Shown here in pieces: positions 32,627-41,305 of a stretch of DNA of 64,000 bases. Where the stretch lies: the NCBI GenBank assembly GCA_035693615.1, contig DASSGH010000018.1:1-64000 (forward strand). The letters are read 5' to 3'. A program made the translations under genes and the position numbers. The notes under the pieces are model-generated. The model did not search any database, had not been told where the DNA came from, and saw nothing but the letters and a program-made list of their open reading frames with translations. Origin of the DNA: VAZQ01 sp035693615. GTDB lineage: Bacteria > Pseudomonadota > Alphaproteobacteria > Rhizobiales > Xanthobacteraceae. Each line of letters opens with the position of its first letter. The stretch's first letter is position 1.

Positions 32627-33150
32627 TCCTATTCCCGCCGCCAACGCCTGTGGAATGCCGCCATCGCTGCGTCGCGCATGGCGGCATAACGAGTACGGGC
32701 GTGCGATCTTCATGATGGCCACAAAGGCTAGCGTCCAGTTCAGGTAAAATGGATTGACCTCGCGAACCTTCTTAACTGGGGCTTTGGCGGGCCCCCCACC
32801 GCGAGCGACGCGGCAAAGCCGATCGCGGGATTTCTTCGGCGCTAAAAAAACGGCTTTCGAAATGCGGTCGCTCGCAGGCGCGAACTAGGTTCACATCACG
32901 GTCGCATCGCCATCGGTATTGTCAGGCGCTGCCCACGCGGGCGGCCGGCAAAAATCAGTCTGGCGACGCGGGGCCATGTCACTGGCAGGCCCGTCTTACG
33001 CCTGGAACTTTTCAGGAAGCGCACCCGTTACGGAAGACAAACGGAGTGGTATCATTAATGGCGCGGCGTCCGAAGAGATCTCCGGCCAATACTTCGCTGC
33101 GATCAGGCGGAACATCGATCACGTCGACCCGCAGTAAAAGGAAACGAGCC
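32627..33150. other. Intergenic region, no convincing gene
   Basis: About 520 bases. A 72-codon plus-strand frame (32919-33137) ends 13 bases before the next gene, but it has no Shine-Dalgarno, no recognisable motif and biased composition; I do not call it. An AAAAAA run occurs near 32847. Promoter elements for the phasin-like gene presumably lie here. Confidence 0.45.
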
Positions 33151-33660
33151 ATGCAGGACAATTCTACAGCGCCCCGCAATTTCAATCCGACCGCCGTTCC
33201 CGGACTTTCCGATGAGGCGCGCGAGGCTGTCAACGCAGCTTTTGACGCGATGTCCAGTTGGCGCGTTGAGGCGGCCAAAGAAAACGAGAAACACGGCCAG
33301 GAAGTTATTGAGAAGATGGCCGCGGCTGCTCGGGCACTGGGATGGCCGGAGCAAATCGTGGATGCCGCTCGCGCTCAGCTTCAGAGCATCACGAAATTGC
33401 AGATGCAAACTATGGATCACATGATGGACGTTTGGGAGGAGCAGATCAAATCGCCAAACCCGATGACGGCGCCGTCGGTGATGCTGTCGAAGCTAAAATC
33501 CTGGCCCGATGCCCAGCCGGCGGGCGCTTGGCCGAATGCAGACGCTTTCGCAGGGGCGGCGAACCCGATGCAGTTTTGGATGCAATTCGCTGAGCAGTGG
33601 CAGAAAGCTTGGACTGACGCGATGGGAGTTGGCACCAGCGGGGGACAGCGCCGCCGCTGA
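33151..33660 (+). CDS. Phasin-like helical protein
   Basis: A 169-residue soluble, mostly helical protein. The N-terminal segment (NFNPTAVPGLSDEAREAVNAA) is followed by long amphipathic helices (AMSSWRVEAAKENEKHGQEV, QLQSITKLQMQTMDHMMDVW) and a less ordered region with Trp and Pro, ending NPMQFWMQFAEQWQKAW. Size, helix pattern and repeated Gln/Met/Trp faces resemble phasins or PHA-granule-associated proteins, but no decisive signature is visible. AAAGGAA precedes ATG 33151. Confidence 0.65.
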   Translation: MQDNSTAPRNFNPTAVPGLSDEAREAVNAAFDAMSSWRVEAAKENEKHGQEVIEKMAAAARALGWPEQIVDAARAQLQSITKLQMQTMDHMMDVWEEQIKSPNPMTAPSVMLSKLKSWPDAQPAGAWPNADAFAGAANPMQFWMQFAEQWQKAWTDAMGVGTSGGQRRR

Positions 33661-34041
33661 CGACGCGCACAAAGGCTGTCTGGGTGGCGTGTCGAGGCCA
33701 CTCGCGTCAGGCCGAAACGCTTCCAAACCTGGGGGCATGTCCGATTCACCCCAAAGGCGGACATCCCTACTCGCCCTAATCCATTGCAATAAAGCCGACG
33801 GCCGCGACTCCACGCGCAGTTCACCGCGGAGGGACGGCCTACATTCGGCTCACCCAGGCAGCAGCTCGGTCGAGCCGAAATGACGCTGGTCAATGCGGAC
33901 GAACTCGTACTACTGACCCCCGATCCTTGAGCCAGACCATGACCTTAGCCCCGATGCACCCCGGGGGCGGGTTGTACCGGCGCAAGCTCCTGTATACCTT
34001 TACGGGACTGTCCAACCGGCAATTTAAAGAGAATTAGGACA
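33661..34041. other. Intergenic region, no gene seen
   Basis: About 380 bases between two rightward hypothetical genes. Frames of 70-120 codons on both strands lack Shine-Dalgarno and protein-like composition. No strong hairpin was found. Confidence 0.45.
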
Positions 34042-34509
34042 ATGGGTCTGTTCCGAAGAAAGGTGCCACTCCACTACATCCCGGTCCATCCCGACAACAT
34101 AGCAAAAAAGGACTGGATCATTCTTCTCGAGGCCGGAACCATCGTCGGCCCATCGGCTGAAAAGCTTCGGGTCGCCCTGGCCACGAAGGAAAAGAAGATC
34201 GTCAGGAAGTACAATATTTTTCTCAGACCCGAACACTTCCTCGTGCTCGACGGGTACGATCCGCGGATCCATGCCCTCTATTATTGCCCTCAGCTCTATC
34301 GATACGACGGCGATAAAGCGCTGATTCCTCTGGAGGGTGAGGAAATTGGAAAATTGGTTGCACAAGCGGTTCAGAACGGCGTCGTCGAGAAGCAGCCGTG
34401 GTACCCGCCTTCAGAAATGCTGACACGCCAGCCTGTCGTCACTGGAAGCATGAATATCGATTTCGACCGCGTCGTCGTCGATGCGCCATCCGCCCAAGCC
34501 GGCCCATAA
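34042..34509 (+). CDS. Hypothetical soluble protein
   Basis: A 155-residue protein with no signal peptide or membrane segment. It begins MGLFRRKVPLHYIPVHPDN and continues with mixed alpha/beta-like sequence (WIILLEAGTIVGPSAEKLRV, NIFLRPEHFLVLDGYDPR, ALYYCPQLYRYDGDKAL). I do not recognise the family. AGGACA precedes ATG 34042. A palindromic stretch follows the gene. It is not obviously in an operon with the downstream ATPase, which has its own Shine-Dalgarno 185 bases away. Confidence 0.7.
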   Translation: MGLFRRKVPLHYIPVHPDNIAKKDWIILLEAGTIVGPSAEKLRVALATKEKKIVRKYNIFLRPEHFLVLDGYDPRIHALYYCPQLYRYDGDKALIPLEGEEIGKLVAQAVQNGVVEKQPWYPPSEMLTRQPVVTGSMNIDFDRVVVDAPSAQAGP

Positions 34510-34524
34510 CGGACCAGGACACCG

Positions 34525-34548
34525 CTTGCACCCGGACGTCCGGGCAAG
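34525..34548. terminator. Possible hairpin after the 34042 gene
   Basis: The segment has CTTG and CAAG ends (34525-34528 and 34545-34548) enclosing the perfect palindrome CCCGGACGTCCGGG at 34531-34544. It lies about 15 bases after the stop of the hypothetical gene. No T-run is present. Confidence 0.4.
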
Positions 34549-34694
34549 ACCTCGTCGTCGATCAGATTTGAGCCTCGAGCTTGCCCACGAGGGGACGAGG
34601 CCGAAGTGTGCGCGCCGCCAGCGTGCGCGGATAGGCGTGGCGCTATAGAATAGGGCCAATTCTCCGGCACGAACGGCAAGACTTCGGAGGCAGC

Positions 34695-36323
34695 ATGGCT
34701 CGGAAACCTTCGGCCCAGCGAAAGAATAAGGGCGCCCCTGCCGCGACCGCGGACGAAAAGGGCGCGGTTCCCGCGACGCTCGCCGACCACACGATCGTCG
34801 TCGGCAAGAGCCACAAGTACGAAGTGCTCGATCTCAGGTTTGGCAATCGCCATGGCCTGGTCACCGGCGCGACCGGGACCGGCAAGACGGTGACGTTGCA
34901 GATCCTGGCCGAAGGCTTCTCGCGCGCGGGCGTGCCGGTTTTCGCCGCCGACATCAAGGGTGACTTGTCGGGAATTGCCGCACCGGGCGAGCCCAAGGAA
35001 GCGTTCGTCAAGCGCGCAAGCGACATGGGGCTGGCGTATCAGCCCGACCAATTTCCCGTGATGTTCTGGGACGTCTTCGGACAGGAGGGCCATCCGGTTC
35101 GCGCCACGATCTCGGAGATGGGACCGATCCTGCTGTCGCGCATCATGGAACTCAACGACACGCAGGAAGGCGTCCTCAACGTCGCGTTTCGCGTCGCCGA
35201 CGAGCAGGGACTGCCCGTGCTCGACCTCAAGGATCTCCGCGCCATCCTGCAATCCGTGGCGGAAAACGCCGCCGCATTGCAGATTCAATACGGAAACGTG
35301 TCCGCGGCGACGGTCGGAGCCATCCAGCGCCAGCTGCTGGTGCTGGAAAACCAGGGCGCCGCGTCGTTCTTCGGCGAGCCGGCGCTCGATATCGCCGACT
35401 TCATGCGGACCGACCGCGAGGGGCGCGGCTATGTGAACATCCTCGCGGCTGACAAGCTGATTGCCAATCCACGGCTCTACGCCATGTTCCTGCTGTGGAT
35501 GCTCTCGGAGCTGTTCGAGAAGCTTCCTGAGATCGGAGATCCGGACAAACCGAAGCTCGTCTTCTTTTTCGACGAGTCGCATTTGTTGTTCAACGATGCG
35601 CCCAAGCCGCTCTTGGAAAAGATCGAGCAGGTCGTGCGCTTGATCCGCTCCAAGGGGGTCGGCGTCTATTTCGCCACGCAAAATCCGCTCGACGTGCCGG
35701 ACACGGTCCTCGCGCAGCTCGGCAATCGCGTGCAGCACGCATTGCGCGCCTTTACTCCCCGCGATCAGCGCGCGGTGAAGGCCGCTGCTGAAACGTTTCG
35801 ACCCAACAAGACGCTTGATACGGCGCAGGTCATCACCGAACTCGGCAAGGGCGAGGCGCTGGTGTCGTTCCTCGAGGGCAACGGCGTTCCCTCCGTGGTC
35901 GAGCGCACCATGATCCGTCCGCCTTCCGCACGTCTGGGACTCGTGAGCGCGGAGGAGCGCCGCACGGTCATCGCGCAAAGCCCGGTTAAAGGCAAATACG
36001 ATACCGCGGTCGATTCGGAATCGGCCTACGAGATATTGAAAAAACGCGTGGAGGCGACCGCCGCCGCTGACGAAGCGCAATCAGGAGGGTGGCTCGGCAA
36101 GATCGGGGGAGTCCTGGGTGCGGTCTTCGGGACGACGCGCAGGCGCGGCGAGCGTTTGAGCACAGGGCAACTGGTCACGCGCGAGGTCACGCGCTCGGTC
36201 ACCAACCGCATGGCGGGACAAATCGCGGCCGACGTCGGCAAATCCATCGCCGGCTCGATGGGCGGCTCGGTCGGCCGAGCAATTGTCCGCGGCGCGCTCG
36301 GCGGCATCCTGCGGCGGCGATAA
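34695..36323 (+). CDS. HerA-like ATPase (DUF853)
   Basis: A 542-residue helicase/translocase-like ATPase of the HerA/FtsK superfamily, DUF853 type. Walker A is GATGTGKT near residue 58, Walker B is LVFFFDESHLLF near residue 294, and the sensor region GVGVYFATQNPLDVPD with LGNRVQHALRAFTPRDQRAV follows. The C-terminal 60 residues are Gly/Ala-rich (IAADVGKSIAGSMGGSVGRA), a glycine-zipper-like tail common in this family. CGGAGG precedes the ATG. No NurA nuclease or HEPN partner is next to it, so its biological role is uncertain. Confidence 0.93.
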   Translation: MARKPSAQRKNKGAPAATADEKGAVPATLADHTIVVGKSHKYEVLDLRFGNRHGLVTGATGTGKTVTLQILAEGFSRAGVPVFAADIKGDLSGIAAPGEPKEAFVKRASDMGLAYQPDQFPVMFWDVFGQEGHPVRATISEMGPILLSRIMELNDTQEGVLNVAFRVADEQGLPVLDLKDLRAILQSVAENAAALQIQYGNVSAATVGAIQRQLLVLENQGAASFFGEPALDIADFMRTDREGRGYVNILAADKLIANPRLYAMFLLWMLSELFEKLPEIGDPDKPKLVFFFDESHLLFNDAPKPLLEKIEQVVRLIRSKGVGVYFATQNPLDVPDTVLAQLGNRVQHALRAFTPRDQRAVKAAAETFRPNKTLDTAQVITELGKGEALVSFLEGNGVPSVVERTMIRPPSARLGLVSAEERRTVIAQSPVKGKYDTAVDSESAYEILKKRVEATAAADEAQSGGWLGKIGGVLGAVFGTTRRRGERLSTGQLVTREVTRSVTNRMAGQIAADVGKSIAGSMGGSVGRAIVRGALGGILRRR

Positions 36324-36578
36324 AGGCCGGTTGGGACCTCGTGACTGTGGAGTTGGATCTGCGCCGCGCGCGCCTTTGAACGTTCTAAAGCCAGTTGCAC
36401 CAAACGTTTGGATCGTTGGCGGGCCGGAAATACGTCCGAAGGCCGGAGGACGCCGATATCCTCGAACCGTGACCATTTCCGCCCCCGGATTGCGCGAACA
36501 ATGCCCCATTTGCGCCAATGCGGCGCCATTGTGGCGCGGCCTTATATGCATCCACCTCTAGGGGGACGGGAGGGTGTA

Positions 36579-37289
36579 ATGCTCACGCTACGCGCTTTGG
36601 CAATCGTGATAACCGGGGCTGGGGTGTTCGCGGCGCTGCCAGTGACGGGCGCACAGGCATGCGATGACGACCGGTATCCCTGCCCCATAAGGGTGCCACA
36701 AGAGACCGTCGAAGCGCCGGCTCAGGCCGCGCCCGCGGCCGCGGCGCAACCGCAAAGGAAGGTGAGCCACCCCGCGCGCGCAAATGCGAAGCCGCAAGCA
36801 AAGCGCGAACAAGAGGCGCCACGTGCCGCGGCCCGCGCCAAGCCGAGCAAACCTGCCGTCCAGGAGCAGGCGGCCGAGCCAATCTCGCAGAAAGGGGCTG
36901 ACGCCGCTCCCGCCATGGAGCCGCCCCGGACGGATCAAAGCGCGGTGGCGGCCGCGGGGACGGCTTGGCCGGCTCTCGCAACCACCAGCGCCGGCGCGCC
37001 AGCGGCGGCGAACGCAGACGCCACGGAAGCCGCCCAGACGAATGCAGTGACCGCTGCCGCAACAGATGCGGTGACAAATGCGGTGCAAGTGGTCGATAAG
37101 GACGAAGTCAACGATCTCGATCGCGCCGCTGCTGCTAGCGGATCGGCCGAGTCGTCCTGGCTCAGCTATCTGTTATTGATCTTGGGCACCGCCCTCGCCG
37201 CGGCAGCCGCGTTCTGGTTCGTTTTCAAAACGGCGTCCCGCTTCGCGCGCCGACCGGCACATCCGCGCATGCACATGAGCAGGTCGTAA
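36579..37289 (+). CDS. Exported Ala/Pro-rich protein with C-terminal membrane helix
   Basis: A 236-residue protein I do not recognise. A signal peptide ends in TGAQA and is followed by CDDDRYPCPIRVP with two Cys. The central 130 residues are low-complexity Ala, Pro, Lys, Gln and Thr. The C-terminal part has a helix (WLSYLLLILGTALAAAAAFWFV) and a basic tail (RFARRPAHPRMHM). GGGAGGG precedes ATG 36579. The architecture (exported N-terminus, flexible linker, membrane anchor) resembles the 28523 gene, without sequence similarity I can see. Confidence 0.75.
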   Translation: MLTLRALAIVITGAGVFAALPVTGAQACDDDRYPCPIRVPQETVEAPAQAAPAAAAQPQRKVSHPARANAKPQAKREQEAPRAAARAKPSKPAVQEQAAEPISQKGADAAPAMEPPRTDQSAVAAAGTAWPALATTSAGAPAAANADATEAAQTNAVTAAATDAVTNAVQVVDKDEVNDLDRAAAASGSAESSWLSYLLLILGTALAAAAAFWFVFKTASRFARRPAHPRMHMSRS

Positions 37290-37439
37290 GATGACATTGG
37301 GCGCTCGGCCTCGAGTGCCCAAGTCGTTGCGGCTACTCGGCGACCAAGCGATCTGATCACACGACGTCATCCGCTGCTCGGTGGCGCGGCGGCAAGGCGG
37401 CCGTTGGCGGCCCGAGCGTCGGACCGGCAACGATAGCGT

Positions 37440-38348
37440 TCAATTGCGCTGCACCGTGCAGCTCGCGCCTGCGGCGCGCAGCTCGGCACACAATTTGTCG
37501 GCGCTGGCACGGCTCTCGGTCCCGACGTGGACCCGCGCCCACCCCATGCTGCCGCGCGCGAGTCCATGGTGCAAGACGCGCGGCTCTCGCTCGGCGAGGA
37601 TGCGCGCGTACTTCTCCTGAAGTTGACGATACGCCGCGAGCGCCGTCGCATCCGACGAGCTTCCGACCAATTGCACGCCCCAGGGATCGAGCGGCTTCAT
37701 GACGGGAGCCGGCGAGCGGGCGACAAGGCCGGCGATTTGCGGACAAGGCACGGGGTGCGCGACGTGCATCTCGGCAGGGCCGGCCCGAGCCCATTGCTCG
37801 GGGGATTGCCCCGTCACAATTCTCACATACGCGTCGGTCTCCCGCGGTAGGCCGCGTCGGCCGGCCAGCCAGTCGCGAACGCGCCGAGGTCCCGCATTGT
37901 AGGCGGCTGCCGCAAGACCGAGGTTTCCGAGATCGCGCCGCAGATCGCGCAAGAGCTTTGCGGAATGGGCGATTGCTTCGATTGGGTCGAAGGGATCGGC
38001 AAGGCCGCGGGCGTTCGCGGTCGCCGGCATGAACTGCGCCACGCCTTGCGCGCCGGCGCGGCTTACCGCCGTCGGGTCGAAGCGACTCTCCTGCCAGATC
38101 AGCCGAGCGAAGAAATCGACCGGCAGATCATTTTCTGCCGCCGCCGCCGCGAGCGCATCGCAGATGCTCGCGACAGAGGCCGCACGGTTTGATGGCGTCG
38201 CGGAGGGTGATGGCGTTCCTTCAACCGGAGGGACTTGATCGGCTTCACCTGCGCTCGCTTGCCCGAGGCGTTGGCTCGGCAGCTCCAACATGAGCGTAGC
38301 AAGAAGAAACGTGAGCGAGACGAGACCGGATGCGACAAGGCCATGCAT
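37440..38348 (-). CDS. Lytic transglycosylase with C-terminal SPOR-like domain
   Basis: About 302 residues from ATG 38348 (a longer frame reaches 38507 but overlaps the small gene upstream). A hydrophobic N-terminus (LVASGLVSLTFLLATLMLEL) acts as signal or anchor. The SLT domain has the catalytic Glu in IWQESRFDPTAVS, then GAQGVAQFMPATA and AAAYNAGPRRVRDW. The C-terminal 70 residues (WGVQLVGSSSDATALAAY... LRAAGASC) fit a SPOR peptidoglycan-binding domain. It cleaves glycan strands in the periplasm. Confidence 0.9.
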   Translation of the reverse strand: MHGLVASGLVSLTFLLATLMLELPSQRLGQASAGEADQVPPVEGTPSPSATPSNRAASVASICDALAAAAAENDLPVDFFARLIWQESRFDPTAVSRAGAQGVAQFMPATANARGLADPFDPIEAIAHSAKLLRDLRRDLGNLGLAAAAYNAGPRRVRDWLAGRRGLPRETDAYVRIVTGQSPEQWARAGPAEMHVAHPVPCPQIAGLVARSPAPVMKPLDPWGVQLVGSSSDATALAAYRQLQEKYARILAEREPRVLHHGLARGSMGWARVHVGTESRASADKLCAELRAAGASCTVQRN

Positions 38349-38379
38349 GCGCGTCACGCGAGCGGAGACATCCGTCGTC

Positions 38380-38601
38380 CTACTGGCTGCGGCCTTTTTC
38401 TTTACCGCAATTCTTGGCGACGTACTTATCGATGATAGCGCGGCCCTGCTTGTCTGTTTGCTTGCGGGCCTCGCGCGCCGCTTGGCAACAGATCGGCGTC
38501 GGTTCATCGGTCGTGCCGCAGAACAGAATCGTCGCCAGATCGGTGACCGGCGAGGCCGTCGCTGCGAGCGTCAACAGCACCATTGCGCCCCAGTAATTCA
38601 T
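38380..38601 (-). CDS. Small exported cysteine-containing protein
   Basis: A 73-residue protein ending 31 bases before the start of the lytic transglycosylase, on the same strand. The N-terminus (NYWGAMVLLTLAATASPVTD) is a signal peptide. The mature part has four Cys (FCGTTDEPTPICCQAARE ... KNCGKEK) that could form disulphides. It is too short and unfamiliar to assign. Its overlap with the long upstream frame of the transglycosylase argues for the shorter start of that gene. Confidence 0.65.
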   Translation of the reverse strand: MNYWGAMVLLTLAATASPVTDLATILFCGTTDEPTPICCQAAREARKQTDKQGRAIIDKYVAKNCGKEKGRSQ

Positions 38602-38696
38602 GCGTGACGCCTATTGCACGCTTAGCGCGCTCGGAGAGCGGCGGCCGTGACGGCGGCGACAAGATTTTGATCTTCGCTGGCTTGCGCGTCAAAGGT

Positions 38697-38734
38697 TATA
38701 ATGTCGCTCGGCGGTTAACCCGCACCGTTAACCG
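38697..38734 (+). promoter_or_regulatory. Consensus -10 box followed by operator-like palindrome
   Basis: TATAAT lies at 38697-38702. Ten bases on, CGGTTAAC (38712-38719) and GTTAACCG (38727-38734) form a perfect 8-base inverted repeat with a 7-base spacer; each half itself contains GTTAAC. The cupin gene starts at 38755. A palindrome overlapping the transcription start is typical of repressor control. No good -35 box is visible at normal spacing. Confidence 0.65.
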
Positions 38735-38754
38735 GCACTCACGGGGTTCCGACC

Positions 38755-39204
38755 TTGACCGATCAGCAAAAGCCAAGCGTCCCGTATTGGCATCTCTACA
38801 CTGATGAGAACGGCATTAGCCGGCAGCGGCGTTGCCTAATGACGCGGTTCGAGTTGAAGTCGATGCAACCACCTGCCGATCCGCAATGGCAGGGAGAAAG
38901 GTATCACGACCGCATGACAACGATGGTGACGGTGCAGCCTGTGGGCTGGGTTGGAACTTGGCACGAAAACCCGGCGCCACAGTGGATCATTCCGCTGTCG
39001 GGGCGTTGGTGGGTGGAGTCCATGGACGGCGAACGCGTTGAAATGGGACCCGGCCATATTTCATTCGGAGAAGATCAGGGGTGCATCCCGCATGACGGTC
39101 GAATCGGTCATCGTTCTGGGACAATTGGCAATGAGCCCGCCGTGCTGATGATCGTCCAATTCGACACGCGTCGGACTCATACCTCCCTTTGTCGGTTTGA
39201 GTAG
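38755..39204 (+). CDS. Cupin-domain protein
   Basis: A 149-residue single-domain cupin. Segments GWVGTWHENPAPQWIIPLSG and WWVESMDGERVEMGPGHISF follow the two-motif cupin pattern with His and Glu candidates for a metal site, and DQGCIPHDGRIGHRS gives the second His group. The start TTG 38755 is the only codon near the conserved N-terminus. It is followed five bases later by the SMP-30 gene, so they form a two-gene operon behind the 38697-38734 promoter. Substrate unknown. Confidence 0.85.
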   Translation: MTDQQKPSVPYWHLYTDENGISRQRRCLMTRFELKSMQPPADPQWQGERYHDRMTTMVTVQPVGWVGTWHENPAPQWIIPLSGRWWVESMDGERVEMGPGHISFGEDQGCIPHDGRIGHRSGTIGNEPAVLMIVQFDTRRTHTSLCRFE

Positions 39205-39209
39205 CTGCC

Positions 39210-40112
39210 GTGGACGGCTTTGAAATTATCGATCGGCGGTTTGCTCGTTACGTCCTTGATAACGCGCCACTCGAGGAGCTAGCCACAGGCTTCCGCTGGG
39301 TAGAAGGTCTCGTGTGGATGGGAGATTGGAATTGCCTCCTGTTCGAAGACCTACCGCGCAATCGCATTATGCGGTGGTCCGAAGCCGAAGGCGTTTCGAT
39401 TTATCGCGAGCCATCCAATTACACGAACGGCCAGACACGCGACCGGAACGGCCGCCTCATCTCCTGCTCGCATGAAAAACGCTGCATCTTTCGCACCGAG
39501 TATGACGGGGCGATCACGACCCTTGTCGATTCGCATGCGGGCCGCCGGCTGAATTCACCAAACGATGTTGCGGTCAAATCGGACGGAACGATTTGGTTCA
39601 GCGATCCAGTTTACGGAATTTCGACGGATTATGAGGGCGGTCGACAACAATCGGAACAGCCGCCGGCGCTTTATCGTTTCGATCCTTCGACCGGCGACAT
39701 CAGGATTGCAGCCTCGGACTTCGACGGTCCGAACGGATTGGCGTTCTCGCCTGACGAAACGATGCTCTATGTCGCCGAGACGGGCAATCAGGCCGAGGAC
39801 GATCCGAAGCAGTTTATCCGCGTTTTTGCCGTCGGCGACGGAGGAGCACTCTCCGGCGGTGGTCTATTTGCCAAAATCGAACCAGGTTATTGCGACGGCA
39901 TGACCGTCGACGAGGACGGCAATATCTGGTCCAGCGCGGCCGATGGCGTGCACTGCCTATCGCCCGAGGGCGACTTGCTTGGAAAGGTTTTGGTGCCGCA
40001 CCGAGTTGCCAACCTCAAGTTCGGAGGATTGCATCGCAACCGGCTCTTTATCGCTGGGTCGCAAACGCTGTACGCGATTTTTCTAAATCGGCGCGGGTTG
40101 CCGTTTCCGTAA
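39210..40112 (+). CDS. SMP-30/gluconolactonase/LRE-type beta-propeller hydrolase
   Basis: A 300-residue six-bladed beta-propeller lactonase. Metal-site and family motifs are visible: FRWVEGLVWMGDWNCLLFED with the first Glu, RLNSPNDVAVKSDGTIWFSD with the Asn/Asp ligands, DGPNGLAFSPDETMLYVAET, and DGMTVDEDGNIWSSAADGVH with the last Asp. The start is GTG 39210, five bases after the cupin stop. Relatives open sugar or other lactones in catabolic pathways; the partner cupin hints at sugar-acid or aromatic-lactone metabolism, unproven here. Confidence 0.92.
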   Translation: MDGFEIIDRRFARYVLDNAPLEELATGFRWVEGLVWMGDWNCLLFEDLPRNRIMRWSEAEGVSIYREPSNYTNGQTRDRNGRLISCSHEKRCIFRTEYDGAITTLVDSHAGRRLNSPNDVAVKSDGTIWFSDPVYGISTDYEGGRQQSEQPPALYRFDPSTGDIRIAASDFDGPNGLAFSPDETMLYVAETGNQAEDDPKQFIRVFAVGDGGALSGGGLFAKIEPGYCDGMTVDEDGNIWSSAADGVHCLSPEGDLLGKVLVPHRVANLKFGGLHRNRLFIAGSQTLYAIFLNRRGLPFP

Positions 40113-40141
40113 AGGTTCTCGCGGTTCACAGGCTTCAGCAA

Positions 40142-40166
40142 TCCCCGCCGACGAAGTCGGCGGGGA
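40142..40166. terminator. Bidirectional-type terminator hairpin
   Basis: TCCCCGCCGAC at 40142-40152 and GTCGGCGGGGA at 40156-40166 form a perfect 11-base stem with a three-base loop. It lies between the converging SMP-30 gene and the exported-protein gene at 40214, the expected place for a shared terminator. No long T-run follows on either strand. Confidence 0.7.
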
Positions 40167-40213
40167 CTGCCCGACCCGGACACGCATCAAGCTTGAACTA
40201 GTTCAGGCCCGGT

Positions 40214-40777
40214 CTAATCCGCGGGACGCGGGCCCGAACCCTGCTCTTCCATGAGCGGCGCAAGCTGGTCGTAGTGCTTGAGCACCAGCGCAATGTTTTC
40301 CTTGAACTGAACGGGCTTTGCATTTTTGAGCGCCGCATCGAGCTGCGCCAGGTCCTCTTTCTTTTCGGCCTCGGGAACGGATTTGTCGGCCTTGAGCGCG
40401 GCAATCTGCTTCCTGAGTTGTTCCGGCGGCTCCGAGAACTTCTTGGTCTGCGGGTCGATGCCCGCCATGATCATCGAGATATTCATGGACGCGTTGTCGT
40501 ATTCGTCGAGGCTGGCAAAGCCGTTCTTCTTGGCAACAGCCGCGGCCTGCGCCTCGACCTTCGGGTTCGGTTGATCAGGGTTCGTCCCGGCGTAGAGCCG
40601 CGCCATGTCCTTGGCGGCGCCCACAAAGCCTTGAACATGCTTCTCGGTGAGCTTGATCTGCTTTATCTCCTGCGCGGACGTGGCGCCAGGATGAAACAGA
40701 GCGGCGGCCAGAAGCATCGAGGACGCCACGGCCCAAGACGCCCGCGGCGCGGAGACTGAGTTTGGAATGAACGACAT
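40214..40777 (-). CDS. Exported hypothetical helical protein
   Basis: A 187-residue protein. A signal peptide (SWAVASSMLLAAALFHPGATSA) precedes a charged, helical mature part (IKLTEKHVQGFVGAAKDMAR, KVEAQAAAVAKKNGFASLDE, QIAALKADKSVPEAEKKEDL). Asn/Asp and Lys are frequent and Cys absent, suggesting a periplasmic helical protein. ATG 40777 is chosen because GAGGATGG precedes it and the signal peptide begins there. I do not recognise a named domain with confidence. Confidence 0.8.
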   Translation of the reverse strand: MSFIPNSVSAPRASWAVASSMLLAAALFHPGATSAQEIKQIKLTEKHVQGFVGAAKDMARLYAGTNPDQPNPKVEAQAAAVAKKNGFASLDEYDNASMNISMIMAGIDPQTKKFSEPPEQLRKQIAALKADKSVPEAEKKEDLAQLDAALKNAKPVQFKENIALVLKHYDQLAPLMEEQGSGPRPAD

Positions 40778-40893
40778 GGAACCATCCTCCATCGCGACAG
40801 GGCAGCTTGAACCCGACAATTTTGGCCGCCGCATGACAGTTGCACGCATGCCGTCGCGGAATAGGCAATGTTTACGCCAATGTTATGCGGAGA

Positions 40894-41301
40894 TCAGGTC
40901 GCCAACGCCACGCATTCGATCTCGCAACCGTTGCCGAACCTGAGTTGCATCGACCAGGCCGTGCGCGCGGGCGGCTCGATTGGAAAGAATTCGCGGTACA
41001 CCCGCTCCATTTCCGGCATGTCCGCAAGGTCGGCGAGCACCACGTGCACGCGCACGACGCGCTCGAGCGACGAGCCGGCGGATTCCAGCATGTGTCGCAT
41101 ATTGGCAAGCGTTATTCGGATCTGCTCCGCAATCGGGCCATGGTTGCGCTCACCGGTCTCGGGATCGATCGGCCCCATCCCCGACAGGAATATGTATGGG
41201 CCGACGCGGATACCGGGAACGTGCGGCAGATTGGCACTGCGCGAGACGTTGAGACGCGGATTCTTCGGTTCGATCGCCGAACGCGGCAGCTTCGCGGTCA
41301 T
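40894..41301 (-). CDS. RidA-family protein (third of three)
   Basis: A 135-residue RidA/YjgF family protein, a small homotrimer that usually hydrolyses reactive enamines and imines. The sequence FLSGMGPIDPETGERNHGPI and NMRHMLESAGSSLERVVRVH is family-typical, and the active-site Arg is retained in EPPARTAWS; IECVALA gives the Glu-containing C-terminus. It is the last gene of the amidohydrolase operon, four bases after the previous RidA stop. Such divergent RidA-like proteins can act on ureido or aminoacrylate intermediates. Confidence 0.92.
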   Translation of the reverse strand: MTAKLPRSAIEPKNPRLNVSRSANLPHVPGIRVGPYIFLSGMGPIDPETGERNHGPIAEQIRITLANMRHMLESAGSSLERVVRVHVVLADLADMPEMERVYREFFPIEPPARTAWSMQLRFGNGCEIECVALAT

Positions 41302-41305
41302 TGGA

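Noticed and set aside
32919..33137. 72-codon frame just before the phasin-like gene
   Set aside because: No Shine-Dalgarno, no recognisable sequence and poor composition.
34371..36080. 569-codon minus-strand frame over the HerA-like ATPase
   Set aside because: His/Arg/Asp-rich shadow; the plus-strand ATPase has clear Walker motifs.
38380..38507. Transglycosylase start at 38507
   Set aside because: It would overlap the small Cys-rich gene in another frame and add a basic, low-complexity stretch before the membrane segment.
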